Shown in pieces: positions 54,470 through 64,000 of a stretch of DNA of 64,000 nt. Both the position numbers and the translations under genes were made by a program. The stretch comes from Watersipora subatra. Lineage: Eukaryota; Bryozoa; Gymnolaemata; Cheilostomatida; Watersiporidae. The stretch spans positions 39,966,572-40,030,571 of the forward strand of contig NC_088714.1 of assembly GCF_963576615.1 (NCBI RefSeq), read 5' to 3'. Below the pieces are notes generated by a model, which was not told the origin of the DNA, searched no databases, and worked only from the letters and a program-made list of their open reading frames with translations. Within the stretch, counting starts at the first letter, position 1. Each line of letters begins with the position of its first letter.

Positions 54470-55250
54470 GTAACATAAAATTACCATAATCATGAACACT
54501 AAACCAAGTGAAAATGATAAAAAAGAGAGGAGTTGTCACACTCCAACAATACTATAGTTACTGCGCAGTCATTAATTTAAAAAGTGAGCTTTAGTTTTTC
54601 CTATTTGAAGGAACAAAAGGGTGAGTTTGGAGGATACTGGAATGGATTAGGCAATTTACATGTATTTTACTGTTCGTATAACATAAAATCTCTTGAACAT
54701 AAATGTTCTTAGATCGGATTATCTACAGCTTTAGGATTATCTACTTTATATCAAAACTGACCAAACTTTGCAAGCAGCTGATGGGCCAATAGTTACGCTA
54801 GCTAAAATTTTGCGTATACTTTGGCAGCATTACAATCTGCTGACACGCTGCTCTATTTTAACAAAAGGGTATCTTTTATGACCGTCATGGGAGTTTTATC
54901 CGTATATAGCTTATTTTGAAATAATCGCCGTAAAGATTTTGCAAAGATTAAATAAGTGTAGTACGTGTATATTTAGTGCGCAGATCAGACAAAACTTCTC
55001 TGGTCCAACTTATTGATTAACAAATATTTTAATTGTGCAAAGAAGTTCTAATAATATCTATATTGAGAGCTACTTCATTACTGACCTGACTGTTTCGGAC
55101 ACAGCCTCCCCTCCTCTTTTTTTGTGATACAAGATATACTAGTACATCGGCAGTCCATCGTAGCTGTATGAAATCATCAGATGCAATACCTACATATACA
55201 TGTATGTAGGAATAGTGTGAAGCTGATTTGTAATAGTAATAGCTGATTTG
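54470..55250. other. intergenic, no gene seen
   Basis: This is AT-rich sequence without a recognised feature. Confidence 0.35.
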
Positions 55251-55800
55251 TGCAAACCGTCATGTGTTGTGCCGCAAAATTGAATGTTTTGGGTTTAATC
55301 CCCGCATGATACAACATTTCCACACCTTGTAAAGATTAACTTGCCAACAATTTTAATATATTTTATTAGAAAGTATTGGTCTCTTTCTACCATTTGCGAT
55401 TGTTTTAAATGTTTGAGGTGATCTGACTGTCAGGATGTTTCAAGATTAAAATAGATAAAACTTGATCGTAGTTGAAATGTTCAGAAAAGGTATGTGGCAA
55501 ATGACGTCACTAGTTGTTATAGTTGCTATAGCTGCAAGTTGCAGTGCTATGCGTCTCTATCCTGTCATTCTCTATAATTGCGCTTTCATTTAAATGTGAG
55601 TGTTTTAACCACAATTCGCTTTTGCCGATCATGAAATATCCTGGCAGTCAGATCACCCCAAACATCAAAACCATAGGAAATTATAAAAAATATTGGTACT
55701 CTAATAGAATCTACTAAAATTTTGTGCAGGGTCATCAATTTAGCTCTGACTCCGGGCAGAAGGATGGATGGACAAACACGGCTCCTACTATAGTAAGGAT
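55250..55800 (+). repeat. composite repeat with tRNA-like B box and shared core
   Basis: TGGGTTTAATCCCCGC (B-box-like) is followed by a core with GCGATTGTTTTAAATGTTTG, GATCTGACTGTCAGGATG and AAAACTTGATCG. The core also occurs near 60350-60480. It ends GGATGGATGGACAAACACG and CTACTATAGTAAGG, like the 3' end of the SINE at 51448-51500. Confidence 0.5.
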
Positions 55801-56461
55801 TTAGAGAGCGACGGTACTACCGACAATCTCAGATCACAGCCGTCATCTTTCATCACTATCAACATCACTATATATACATGTACTAGCCATATTGAATATA
55901 TAGCTGCTGGTGAGAGAAGTGTACAACCCTTAAAACAATAGGATAATAATACAGCTGATTTACAACGACAGCGAGGTCATGAATACTCGCTGAGACAACA
56001 AACAGGTCGGGAGTTTCAACTCTAACTCAAAACTCCTTATGACTTTTCCTTGTTCAGACTCAGTTCCTTTGAAATGTCAAGGTTATACTTTACATTGCTC
56101 TTGGAGTAAACAGTTTTTCTCTAAATCTCATGCTAGATTTGCTCATTTCTTTCAACAGTTTAACAGTTTTAATTCTTTGCCACTTTAGACTGTTTCCACT
56201 CACAAATATCTAATTAGTTTCGATACGTCTGCACGCAGTCATCTTATAGCTATCAACTAGATCCTGAATAGCGTGGTTAGCATCCAATGATACGGCTGAT
56301 GAGCTTGTAAACAGGCTGTCATTCCTACTCATGACCCTCGTTCAATAGAACAATTCTCATTACGCTATCGATTCCGCTGTTGGTTTTAAGACTGTTGACT
56401 CTAGACACGGTGGCCCATTCACTCTGGTTCTCACCTCGAGGAAGGAGGCGACACAACCAAA
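55801..56461 (+). promoter_or_regulatory. upstream region of the decarboxylase gene
   Basis: This non-coding region precedes the decarboxylase start. The last 60 bases (CACCTCGAGGAAGGAGGCGA) are GC-richer and likely 5' UTR. No TATA box or initiator can be assigned. Confidence 0.3.
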
Positions 56462-56489
56462 ATGGATTCCACTGAATACCAGAAACACG
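56462..56489 (+). CDS. Hdc: decarboxylase exon 1 (start codon)
   Basis: ATG at 56462 in the context AAAATGG encodes MDSTEYQKH plus one base. The donor is CACG|GTAATC. Joined to exon 2 it gives HGKDMVDY, the conserved N-terminal helix of the family. Confidence 0.85.
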
Positions 56490-56903
56490 GTAATCTTAAT
56501 AGAACTTTTAATGCTGTTTAAATTTAAAGTTTGCGTTTTTAAATTTGTTTAAAACAACTGCTAGGTTTGTTATAAACCTGGTGTAAGCAGACACTCGCTG
56601 CCGTGTTCTGCCAAGTCAGATATTAACAGGTATTGTAGTCAAGTCATGAGTATTTACAGGTCTGTGAGTGCATAAACAGATATAAACATATAAACGCAGT
56701 TGTTAGACTAATGTGCCACTGAATAAAACTTAGTGAATGGCACAGATTCTGAAGAGTAAATTTATCACACTATAATGTAGGACTCCTAGACTATTCTAGA
56801 CTATTCTAGAAGATTCTGTTCGTCACATGAATACAACTATGATGAATTTCATTAGAAATTTACAAAAATAGCATAATTTAGGATTGTCTGAAAAAGCTGT
56901 TTT

Positions 56904-56956
<53 letters not shown>

Positions 56957-59900
56957 TACATAATTTAGGATTGTCTGAAAAGGTTGTTTTGGATATATAT
57001 AAGTATTCAATAATTTATAATACCTGCAAAAAATTTAAAACTAATATTGTTAGAATTTTTTGATAGCTAAATTTTGTGATGCAAAAATTTTATTTATGTT
57101 TTGTGTACTGCAACATTATTTTAATAAAGAAACCTAAGGCAGATATGGTAAAGTTAGAGGTTGAAGGTTGTTTATTCTTTCTTACATAACAATAATCAGG
57201 TCTGAAGCGAGTAACACTATGATATCTGTTTTCTATTAGTTCTTTAAAAGCTGCAATTTTTCTATTGCACCTATTGTTAGTGGTATAACACAGGTGTATG
57301 GTAGCCCTGCTGATCTTAAAACCTTTCTCGCTAGGTAAAGACATGGTTGACTATATCGCCAACTATCTGGAGACCATAAGAGAGAGACGGGTTTTCCCCA
57401 ACGTGTCACCGGGTTACATGAAGGAGTTGGTACCACCAGAAGCGCCAGAAGTTGGGGAGAACTGGGAAGAAATCATAGGCGATGTAGAGCGAGTTGTGAT
57501 GCCTGGGGTAAACAGAGTAGATAATGCTTAAATTAAAACTACTGGCTTCAACTGTATTAGTGGCCTAAATAACCTTAAACCAATTTTGGGCTGCTAGGTT
57601 GAAAAAAGGTAGGTAGTAGAATGCTGCCTAAAAACTTTCATGTTTTTTATTTTATTTTTAAGTGCGTTCATATACATTGAATCTTTATTCTAATATATTT
57701 AATGCTACTTTAGTTGCTTGTGCTTTATAATTAAATAGTTTTAACAAACGGAAAGGAATTAGTGATGAAAAAATACAAAATTGCATGATTAAACTTTGAC
57801 TAAATTATTTTTTATTTTGGCATGTAACAAGAAAAAATCATTTTTTGATGATTAGTAATGTCAATAAAAAGTTATGTAAACACACATAATAAAAATACTT
57901 TTACAAATTTATTGCTGCTATACGTGCTATAAGAAAAACAATGTGTAACAACTTTGAGAAGTTGTCACTCCTTGTTTTTTATGAAAGCTAAAACAAGGAA
58001 CTGATCTTCTAATTAGATTTTAGTTATGATAATCATTTGTGATGTTACATATACTTATACTAGTACCCTGGCAATCTAGTGTGCCGTAAGAGATCGTTAG
58101 ATGTGCTGATAACACAGAGAGAATTAGTAGCTGCACAATTATTCAGAAATACTCGAAGGCGATAGATTGGTGCAGGTGTTAGAGTATCGGTCTATCAAGC
58201 TAAATGTCACGAGTTGAATCCTTGCTGAAAGTGATCGTTTGTCTCAACTCTGGCTTTGAACGAATCGATGTAGTATGGTAAAGATTTTTGGCCAAAGTCA
58301 GTTGCTTGCGAGAATCGAAATAAATTTTAGAGCCGTCTGCCAAGTGACACAACATAAAAATGAAAATTAAAAATGGCAAATCAATATGGCTTTGAAAACA
58401 TCCCGAAAAGCTTCTAAGTTTTCAACTGTGAGCAGTTTAGAAAGACTGAAGTTTTAAAGTGATCTGCCATCTAATATTAAAACTAACTGGAAGGATATTA
58501 TGACAAAATAAAAATGACGTGTACACTAACTTTCTTTTGATCAAAGAACCTTGTAACTCAAAAGAAGGTGCCATTGTCTTCCAGTTTATGACCTTCAACA
58601 CTAAAATTCATCTAGTGGCAGATAAAAGGAGGCTGCCGATCAAATGGCAGCATCTATCAGATGTTCACTTTCATCTTATCGGTCCGCCACCCTAAGACTG
58701 ATCAATTATTTATTGTAACAATTTATTTCTCAATAGAAAACCTGATATAAAAAGAAAGTGATAGACGAACCTGATGCCTCTTGATGGCGCAGCTGGTATT
58801 GATCAACGTTGAAGAGTTTAATGGAAAACCAAGTGATCCCCTGTTTAAGTGACGAAGAATACAGCTTAGCCTTGATGAACTTGATCAATACAGCGCCTTG
58901 GGCTTGCAGCTCGTATTTAACTGCTCATAGAGCTATGAAAATATACTGTGAAATGCTCATTGGCTACGCATTGCCTTTTTGGTTACTCAGAAATGCTTGT
59001 TACTATTATATTTTAAATTTTTTTTACCAAACTTAATTAAATACTACAAAATTAGAACTTGCAAAATTTTACATTTTCAACGCGTATTAAAAGTATAAAA
59101 GCGGTTTATTTTCTGTAACTTTCTGCTGAATTTTTGCTAGGGCAGCAGTGAAATACACAGCTGCCAACATTTGAATGTGTTATCATGTAGAAAAGAATAT
59201 CAATGAAGGCATATTTAGACTTGTATTGTCACAAATAAAATTAGAATTATTGTCACATAACCCTTGTTGCCGGTACTTTACTATTGCACACATGACTTTA
59301 GAGAAAACAGTATTCGGTTTTGAACAATAAGCACTTTTCTCTCAAAATTAGCAAAATTATGACAAACTCAAAGAATATCAACAGAGATCATGTCAGAGTT
59401 ACTGCTGTATGTCTGCTGATCACTTGATGGTTTGAATGTTACCAGTCAAAGAGATGTTGTTCAATAGCAGGCTTTAAAGTAGATGCTAAAACTTTCATTA
59501 CTAAATTATTTGAAGTTTTAATAATATAATTTGACATCACACAGAAGAAAGCAAATTCGCTATGAGCTCTATTTGTCTATTTCTGATTTAAGTTTAAACA
59601 TCTCCTTTCATAGCTTACTGCTGCTTTGAGGTAACCAATCGGCAGCTGCGTAACAAATATATACAAATACTGTGTTGTATAGCCTGGTTTCCACATAGCA
59701 GGGCAATGATCGTGCATGGCACAGTGACCAAGCGCAATGCGTTGCGTCGGCTGCAATGCAGTGTTTCCATAGCGCGCGGAGGTGCCATGCTTGCATCGGA
59801 CAGAGTGGATAATTTCCGCTTACTCTTTCGTACGGGAGACCAATTTCTTCGCGATATAAACAACGTGGTGACAAACAGACGGTAAAACCGCCCTCCATTT

Positions 59901-62900
59901 ACATTGTGGAATAAGTTGAAAAGCTCAAGCGGTGTATTGTGGAAATACATCATCGCTCGCACCCGTCGCAAGGATCCATTCGGTTGGATCCTTGCAATCA
60001 TTGTATCTTCGACGTGCGTTCGTCGTGCGATGAGGTTTCCACATCACAGCCGGCCTACGTACGACGTCGCCTACTTAACTTTGTTGCGCACCTGGCGCTG
60101 TCATATGGAAACCAAACTTAATAGATAACGCATTTGGATAATTCTGGGTGCACCAGTACATGTAACTCGTAGACTCTCTTTTCAACCGATAGGGCTTTGT
60201 TTGATTTTCTCAGCGATGCAATGCAATAAACTTAGTTTGAAAAAGTTTAAACTAAGATAAATTAAAAAAAAACTAATTTAAACGAGTTATGAATTTAAAG
60301 CAGTTAAAGAATTGGTTTAGAGATGAACTTATACTAAGTTTTCATTTATTTCATCAGAAAGTATCGGCGTTTTGATCGTCTGCGATTGTTGTTGATGTTT
60401 GAAGTGATTTGACTGCCACAATGTTTTATAATTAAACACAACAAAACTGGATCGCGATTAAAATGGTTGGAAGAAAAAGTAGGTGCCAAAATGATGTGAC
60501 TAGTTGCGGGGCCACCTGGCTCTCTTGTTATTGATATTGTTTATTGTGTTCAAGTTGAAGCGTTAGTAGTCTCTATTCTGTACTAAATGCTCAAGTGCAA
60601 CTATAGATGCTATAATCGAACTTGACTCCGCGAGTTCCAAGAAAGAAACTCATTCAAACTATTATATCTCTGTACTGAGAAGGTCTAAAAGGACAGAAAT
60701 TACATGAAATTGAAGATTGATGTCTTAGCTTTATATTGATATTCCATTAATTTGCATCACTTCAGTAGTGTAAATTCACCTTTATCAGCTCTTTAAAGAA
60801 GTAAGACTCTGTTTCTATAATCAGCTAAGTGGTCTCCCGTTTAGCCAACTGCTTTATTAGTCAAATTACATGTACCGTACTTTTTGGACTATTAGCTGCT
60901 TCTTTCTTCTGACGATTTGAGCCATGCGGCTTATATAAGGGTGCGGCTATTCTGTGGCTTTTTCTTTCATCGCTAGGTCGCATTAACCAGAATCTCCGGT
61001 TAGTACGCCTCTAGCGGTGAAAAAAAATACGAAACAATGCCTAACGGTACTATTCTGTTAGGCATTAGGTTAAAAAGCGTCGGTTACACAAAACAGTGCC
61101 TTATGGCACTGTTTCGTTTTAAACAGCAAAGTTGCTGCCGCGTTAAAAAACACCGTCCTGAGTTCTGCGGCCTATACAAAGGTGTGGCTTATGTATTGTT
61201 TTATTATCGTTTTTTGGAAAATAAAGCAGATGCGGCTTATATAGAGATGCGGTTTATCGTCCGAAAAGTACGGTACTAGCTATTACTACTAGTATATGTA
61301 ACAGTTATTACTACTAGTACATGATATATTACTTTGATATCAACAACCTACTAGCTGTACCAATTCATCTACCATCTTCTAAAATTACAAAATACTCTTT
61401 ACTATAATAAGAGTGGCGTTACATGGAGTTAGCATATGTTTGTGAGAGGGAAGAGTTATAATAGAAGACTGTCAGAGCTCCATGCATTATCTTCGGCTTA
61501 TTTAATGTGAAAAAGGAGACCCACCCCCAAGCAATGCCATGTTCAATTGGCAATTCTAGAACTTTCCTTTTCTATGTGAATGAGCCACAATCTATTAGAA
61601 TAGAAACTCAAAAATGCGCTTCCACATACTTTTTGAACAGTTGTACCCAGTGAACATGTTTATGGATTGTGGTCATTAAAGCAGTGTAACAATTTGTGTT
61701 GAAAATGCAAGAAATCCTTAGCAACGCCGGACTTACTGCTACTAATAATATAATTACAAGTAATACATCTCAATTTAATAGAGATACAGATCTGCTGTAT
61801 AACGCGTTTGTTGAAACACTGGCCTCCGGTATCTTTATTTGACATATTTGTCTTCTGACATTGTAGATGACTCACTGGCAGAGCCCACACATGCACGCAT
61901 ATTTCCCAACAACCCATTCGTATCCAGCCCTTCTTGGAGACATGCTGTCTGACGGCATCAATGCCCTTGGATTCACCTGGGTAAGGCAGAATGTCTTTGT
62001 TCAATATTTAGCTTCATTTTATGTATTCGTGTAGAACAACAGACAAAACATGTTTTTCGTCTTTGTTATATAGACCACTCAACAGTGCAACAAGTAAATA
62101 TGTGGCACTGTACATTTATAGTAGCTATCAAAATGAAAAATGTGCACTCATTGGTTTCAGAAGAGCCAATAAGATGTCAATTGCTCTGCACAAACATAAA
62201 CACGCTAAATGTAGTGCTGATGACATCGTGATCATATGCTAAATGCAGTTCGGATGATATCATACGCATGTGCTGAATATAGCACTGAATACATTATTAG
62301 CTTGTGCTGAATGTAGTATTGATGACATCTTAAGCATGTGTTGAACGTAGTAAAGATGATATCACAAGCTTGTGCTGTATGTAAAACTGAATACATCATG
62401 AGCATGACTGTGCTGAATGTAGTACTGATGACATCATAAGTATATGTTGAATGCATGAACTAAATACATGTAATTATTAGCAGGTACCATAAAACCCCTC
62501 ACTGAAAGCCACCTCTATTTGAACGCAATCTCTAATTCAACGCCACCTTCATTTGACCACCACGTTGACATTTTTTCATCTTTACAAGCCCATAATATCA
62601 ATTGTTCAATAGAAAAGTTTCCACAGAATCGTATTAATAATTCATCGTTTACGTCAATAACAATTAATTTTCTCGGTGTCCAATTCTAAAGCTTCTCGTT
62701 TTATCTTCGTTAAAACATTAAAAGCAACACCATCGAAATAATAAATAACTGCCTCAGGCTAATAGTAGTTTCTTGCTTAATGCAGTCTTGATAACTCAAA
62801 GTGCATGTACTGTATACAAAAATGGTTTACATATACGATGGTACAAAGATTACGTTTAGCTAGCAAACCTTTTATGCATTACAGTTGTGCTAAATGCAAC

Positions 62901-64000
62901 TCGTGAGAGCTTTGCTCTGCCAAAAAATTGTTTGGGCATTAATATCGACTAGCTCAGCAGTGCAGAAGAGTTGGGGTTAGAAGATATTGTGGAAGGTTCT
63001 GAACAACCAGAATATGTTCTTCCCATCAAAAGCAACAATCAGAACACGGCTATCCAAACAAACGATGCAAATATTTTTGTTTTAAAAACATCAATTTTTG
63101 TTTCTGCATATAATATAAGTATGACTTATTTATGTCACTTGCTCATCTCATGAATATATATATTTTAAGCATTTGATCGATTATCATTATATACTTATAG
63201 ATTTGCAGATTTATAGCATATTATTTAATAGCATCCGTGCGGTTATCTTAACACGACTTACAAAGGATCGATCCTCATAATTCCTCTTCCGGTGCACATA
63301 GAAAGCTAGTTTTTGCTGCCAACTGTAATAAACATATCAATGAGTGCAATGATATTTTATTCAATATTGTTCAACATAGATGTAAAATAAAAATATGCCT
63401 TAATGTTTAAAATCAAATAAAAAATTGTTAGCTTTAGCAAATTGCAAAGCAAGGAAAAGGCTATAATATCATCGCAGATTAATTGCAAACAATAGATAAC
63501 AACTGGTAGAAATGTCTCTCGGCTCCCCAACGCCAATTATTTAGAGATCTTTGACAAGTTAGAGGTAAGTTAGCAGATTTACTGCAGCCAAAATGATTTA
63601 ACATCGCTCCACCGGAAAAAGAGGGCAAAATATAGGCGACATTCGCTTCACCCGAAAAAGGGCTAAATTTATCCTCCAAAGTGTGGACAAGCCATTTGAA
63701 AAATACCCTGCCTGGCTCTATTTCAACGCCACCTCCAATTGACCGCCACTGCAGAAGAAAGGTTGAAAAATAGCGTGCCGTGGTGTTCAATTAGAGGTTT
63801 TACGGTATGTGTAAACATCAGCAGTACATTGATGCCATACACCAACCTGAATAATGCATCCCTAAAATGATAGGACATGCATCTTGGGTGTTATTTAACC
63901 TATTGACAAGTTAGGTATCCATCACTCTCACCAGAAGGTTCTACATTCACAAATAAGGTGGGCTTAATCCGTGTCATCTCATGTTGTCTAGGCGTCAAGT
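56462..64000 (+). CDS. Hdc: histidine decarboxylase-like PLP enzyme, 5' part
   Basis: This is a group II pyridoxal-phosphate amino-acid decarboxylase. Exons 56462-56489, 57335-57507, 61867-61980 and 63992-64000 (continuing beyond the window) join in frame. The product begins [20 protein letters not shown] and includes [51 protein letters not shown] and ASS. The family includes histidine, DOPA/5-HT and tyrosine decarboxylases, all cytosolic homodimers making amine transmitters. The forms [18 protein letters not shown] and GFTWASS favour histidine decarboxylase (histamine synthesis). The MDSTE start also resembles tyrosine decarboxylases. The PLP lysine and substrate-defining residues lie beyond the window, so the substrate is inferred. 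The family is certain. Confidence 0.9.
56909..56962. repeat. (TA)n microsatellite in decarboxylase intron 1
   Basis: This is a run of TA dinucleotides broken once by TATGTATA. The adjacent bases CATAATTTAGGATTGTCTGA occur on both sides (56871 and 56960), so the segment is a local duplication with an expanded TA core. Confidence 0.9.
57335..57507 (+). CDS. Hdc: decarboxylase exon 2
   Basis: The acceptor is CTTTCTCGCTAG and the donor is CCTGGG|GTAAAC. It encodes [19 protein letters not shown], then [20 protein letters not shown] and DVERVVMPG. This matches the N-terminal dimerisation segment of group II decarboxylases. Intron 1 is 845 bases. Confidence 0.95.
58060..58310 (+). repeat. composite tRNA-like SINE in decarboxylase intron 2
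   Basis: The head GGCAATCTAGTGTGCCGTAA and a GATAACACAGAG segment are followed by a tRNA-like part. Its A box is TTGGTGCAGGTGTTAGAG (from 58168) and its B box is GAGTTGAATCC (58211-58221), 43 bases apart as in tRNAs. This is the best-preserved of three copies (48270, 51270, 58060). Confidence 0.6.
59685..60114. mobile_element. MITE with GGTTTCCA ends
   Basis: The left end is TGGTTTCCACATAGCAG and the right end CTGTCATATGGAAACCA. Interior segments (ATGCGTTGCGTCGGC; GAGGTTTCCACATCACAG; ACGACGTCGC) are CpG-rich and partly repeated. GGTTTCCAYAT-type ends are seen in PIF/Harbinger-like MITEs, which is a tentative assignment. The reading frames through it are not genes. Confidence 0.6.
60340..60480 (+). 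repeat. shared repeat core in intron 2
   Basis: GTCTGCGATTGTTGTTGATG, then GTGATTTGACTGCCACAATG and AAAACTGGATCGCGATT match the core at 55380-55470 in the same order. It also weakly matches the AAAACTTGATCGTTG segment of the MITE at 21261. Confidence 0.5.
60873..61275. mobile_element. MITE with TACCGTACTTTT ends
   Basis: The left end is TACCGTACTTTTTGGACTAT and the right end GTCCGAAAAGTACGGTA. GGCTTATATA-type motifs occur repeatedly in both directions inside (GCGGCTTATATAAGGGTGCG; GCGGCTTATATAGAGATGCG). It is 403 bases and non-coding. A partial copy lies at 24488. The 80-codon frame at 61037 is within the element. Confidence 0.75.
61867..61980 (+). CDS. Hdc: decarboxylase exon 3
   Basis: The acceptor is TGACATTGTAG and the donor is ACCTGG|GTAAGG. 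It has 38 codons in phase 0 at both ends: [20 protein letters not shown], then [18 protein letters not shown]. The HAYFP motif shapes the active-site entrance in this family. Intron 2 is 4359 bases. Confidence 0.95.
62185..62460. repeat. degenerate 30-36-bp tandem repeat in decarboxylase intron 3
   Basis: Units of the form TGTGCTGAATGTAGTACTGA + TGACATCATAAGCA recur about seven times with many substitutions. The sequence is unrelated to the other arrays. Confidence 0.7.
62485..63807. mobile_element. TIR element with TACCRTAAAACC ends
   Basis: The left end is TACCATAAAACCCCTCACTG and the right end AATTAGAGGTTTTACGGTA. Just inside, both ends carry TTCAACGCCACCT(T/C)CA(A/T)TTGACC motifs. It is 1323 bases, in intron 3. 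A 60-codon frame at 62971 ([20 protein letters not shown]) could be a transposase remnant, but no catalytic motif is visible. Confidence 0.65.
63992..64000 (+). CDS. Hdc: decarboxylase exon 4, first nine bases
   Basis: After CATGTTGTCTAG the window ends with GCGTCAAGT, that is Ala-Ser-Ser. This is exactly what follows GFTW in family members, where ASSPACTELE-type sequence continues. It is phase 0 as required by exon 3. Confidence 0.75.

Noticed and set aside
58809-59036. 75-codon ORF in decarboxylase intron 2
   Set aside because: No domain and no splice sites in phase with decarboxylase exons. Exon 2 joins exon 3 without it.
62971-63153. Small [23 protein letters not shown] as a gene
   Set aside because: It lies inside a TIR element in an intron; at most a transposase relic, with no catalytic motif.

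Overview
This is animal (metazoan) nuclear DNA, AT-rich, with long introns, GT-AG splice sites and no prokaryotic features. Three conserved animal genes can be read exon by exon on the plus strand. They are the 3' end of a T-box gene (Tbx20-like, 619-1639), a reticulon (33978 to at least 45673) and the 5' half of a group II amino-acid decarboxylase most like histidine decarboxylase (56462 to the right edge). The species cannot be fixed from the sequence. A non-vertebrate, perhaps lophotrochozoan, animal fits the divergence and the repeat load, but that is inference. On the minus strand I find a short acidic terminal exon (2121-2219) converging on the T-box gene. I also find a chain of three phase-1 exons (18317 down to 16234) of an unrecognised membrane and Ser/Pro-rich protein.

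Layout. 1-2.0 kb: T-box gene end. 2.1-7.9 kb: intergenic DNA with dispersed repeats, a tRNA-like SINE head and an 11-copy 52-bp tandem array. 7.9-14.9 kb: a duplicated 263-bp block followed by three tandem 2170-bp units that look identical, each built from alternating short and long monomers plus a 0.7-kb unique tail. 16.2-18.3 kb: unrecognised minus-strand gene, with a hAT-type MITE just inside one intron. 18.4-22.4 kb: a decayed Ty3/Gypsy element split by two TA-flanked MITEs, one carrying a nested palindromic insertion. 22.5-23.7 kb: another copy of that MITE with the same nested palindrome. 24.4-27.4 kb: dispersed repeats and a G/A-rich minisatellite. 28.4-33.0 kb: a full-length Ty3/Gypsy LTR retrotransposon with identical 174-bp LTRs but a broken pol.

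34-45.7 kb: reticulon. Its acidic N-terminal exon, small linker exon and four exons of the reticulon homology domain all join in compatible phases. Intron 2 holds 83 copies of a 25-bp minisatellite. The last few codons were not located. 45.7-56.4 kb: repeats, including a 27-bp minisatellite open in several frames, a 26-bp minisatellite and a 0.87-kb TIR element. 56.4-64.0 kb: decarboxylase exons 1-3, plus the first nine bases of exon 4 at the very end of the window. Its introns are loaded with MITEs and a SINE.

The genes have no evident shared pathway: cardiac or neural transcription factor, ER-shaping protein, biogenic-amine synthesis. Most of what is unusual is repeat biology: nested insertions, higher-order tandem arrays and foldback structures.
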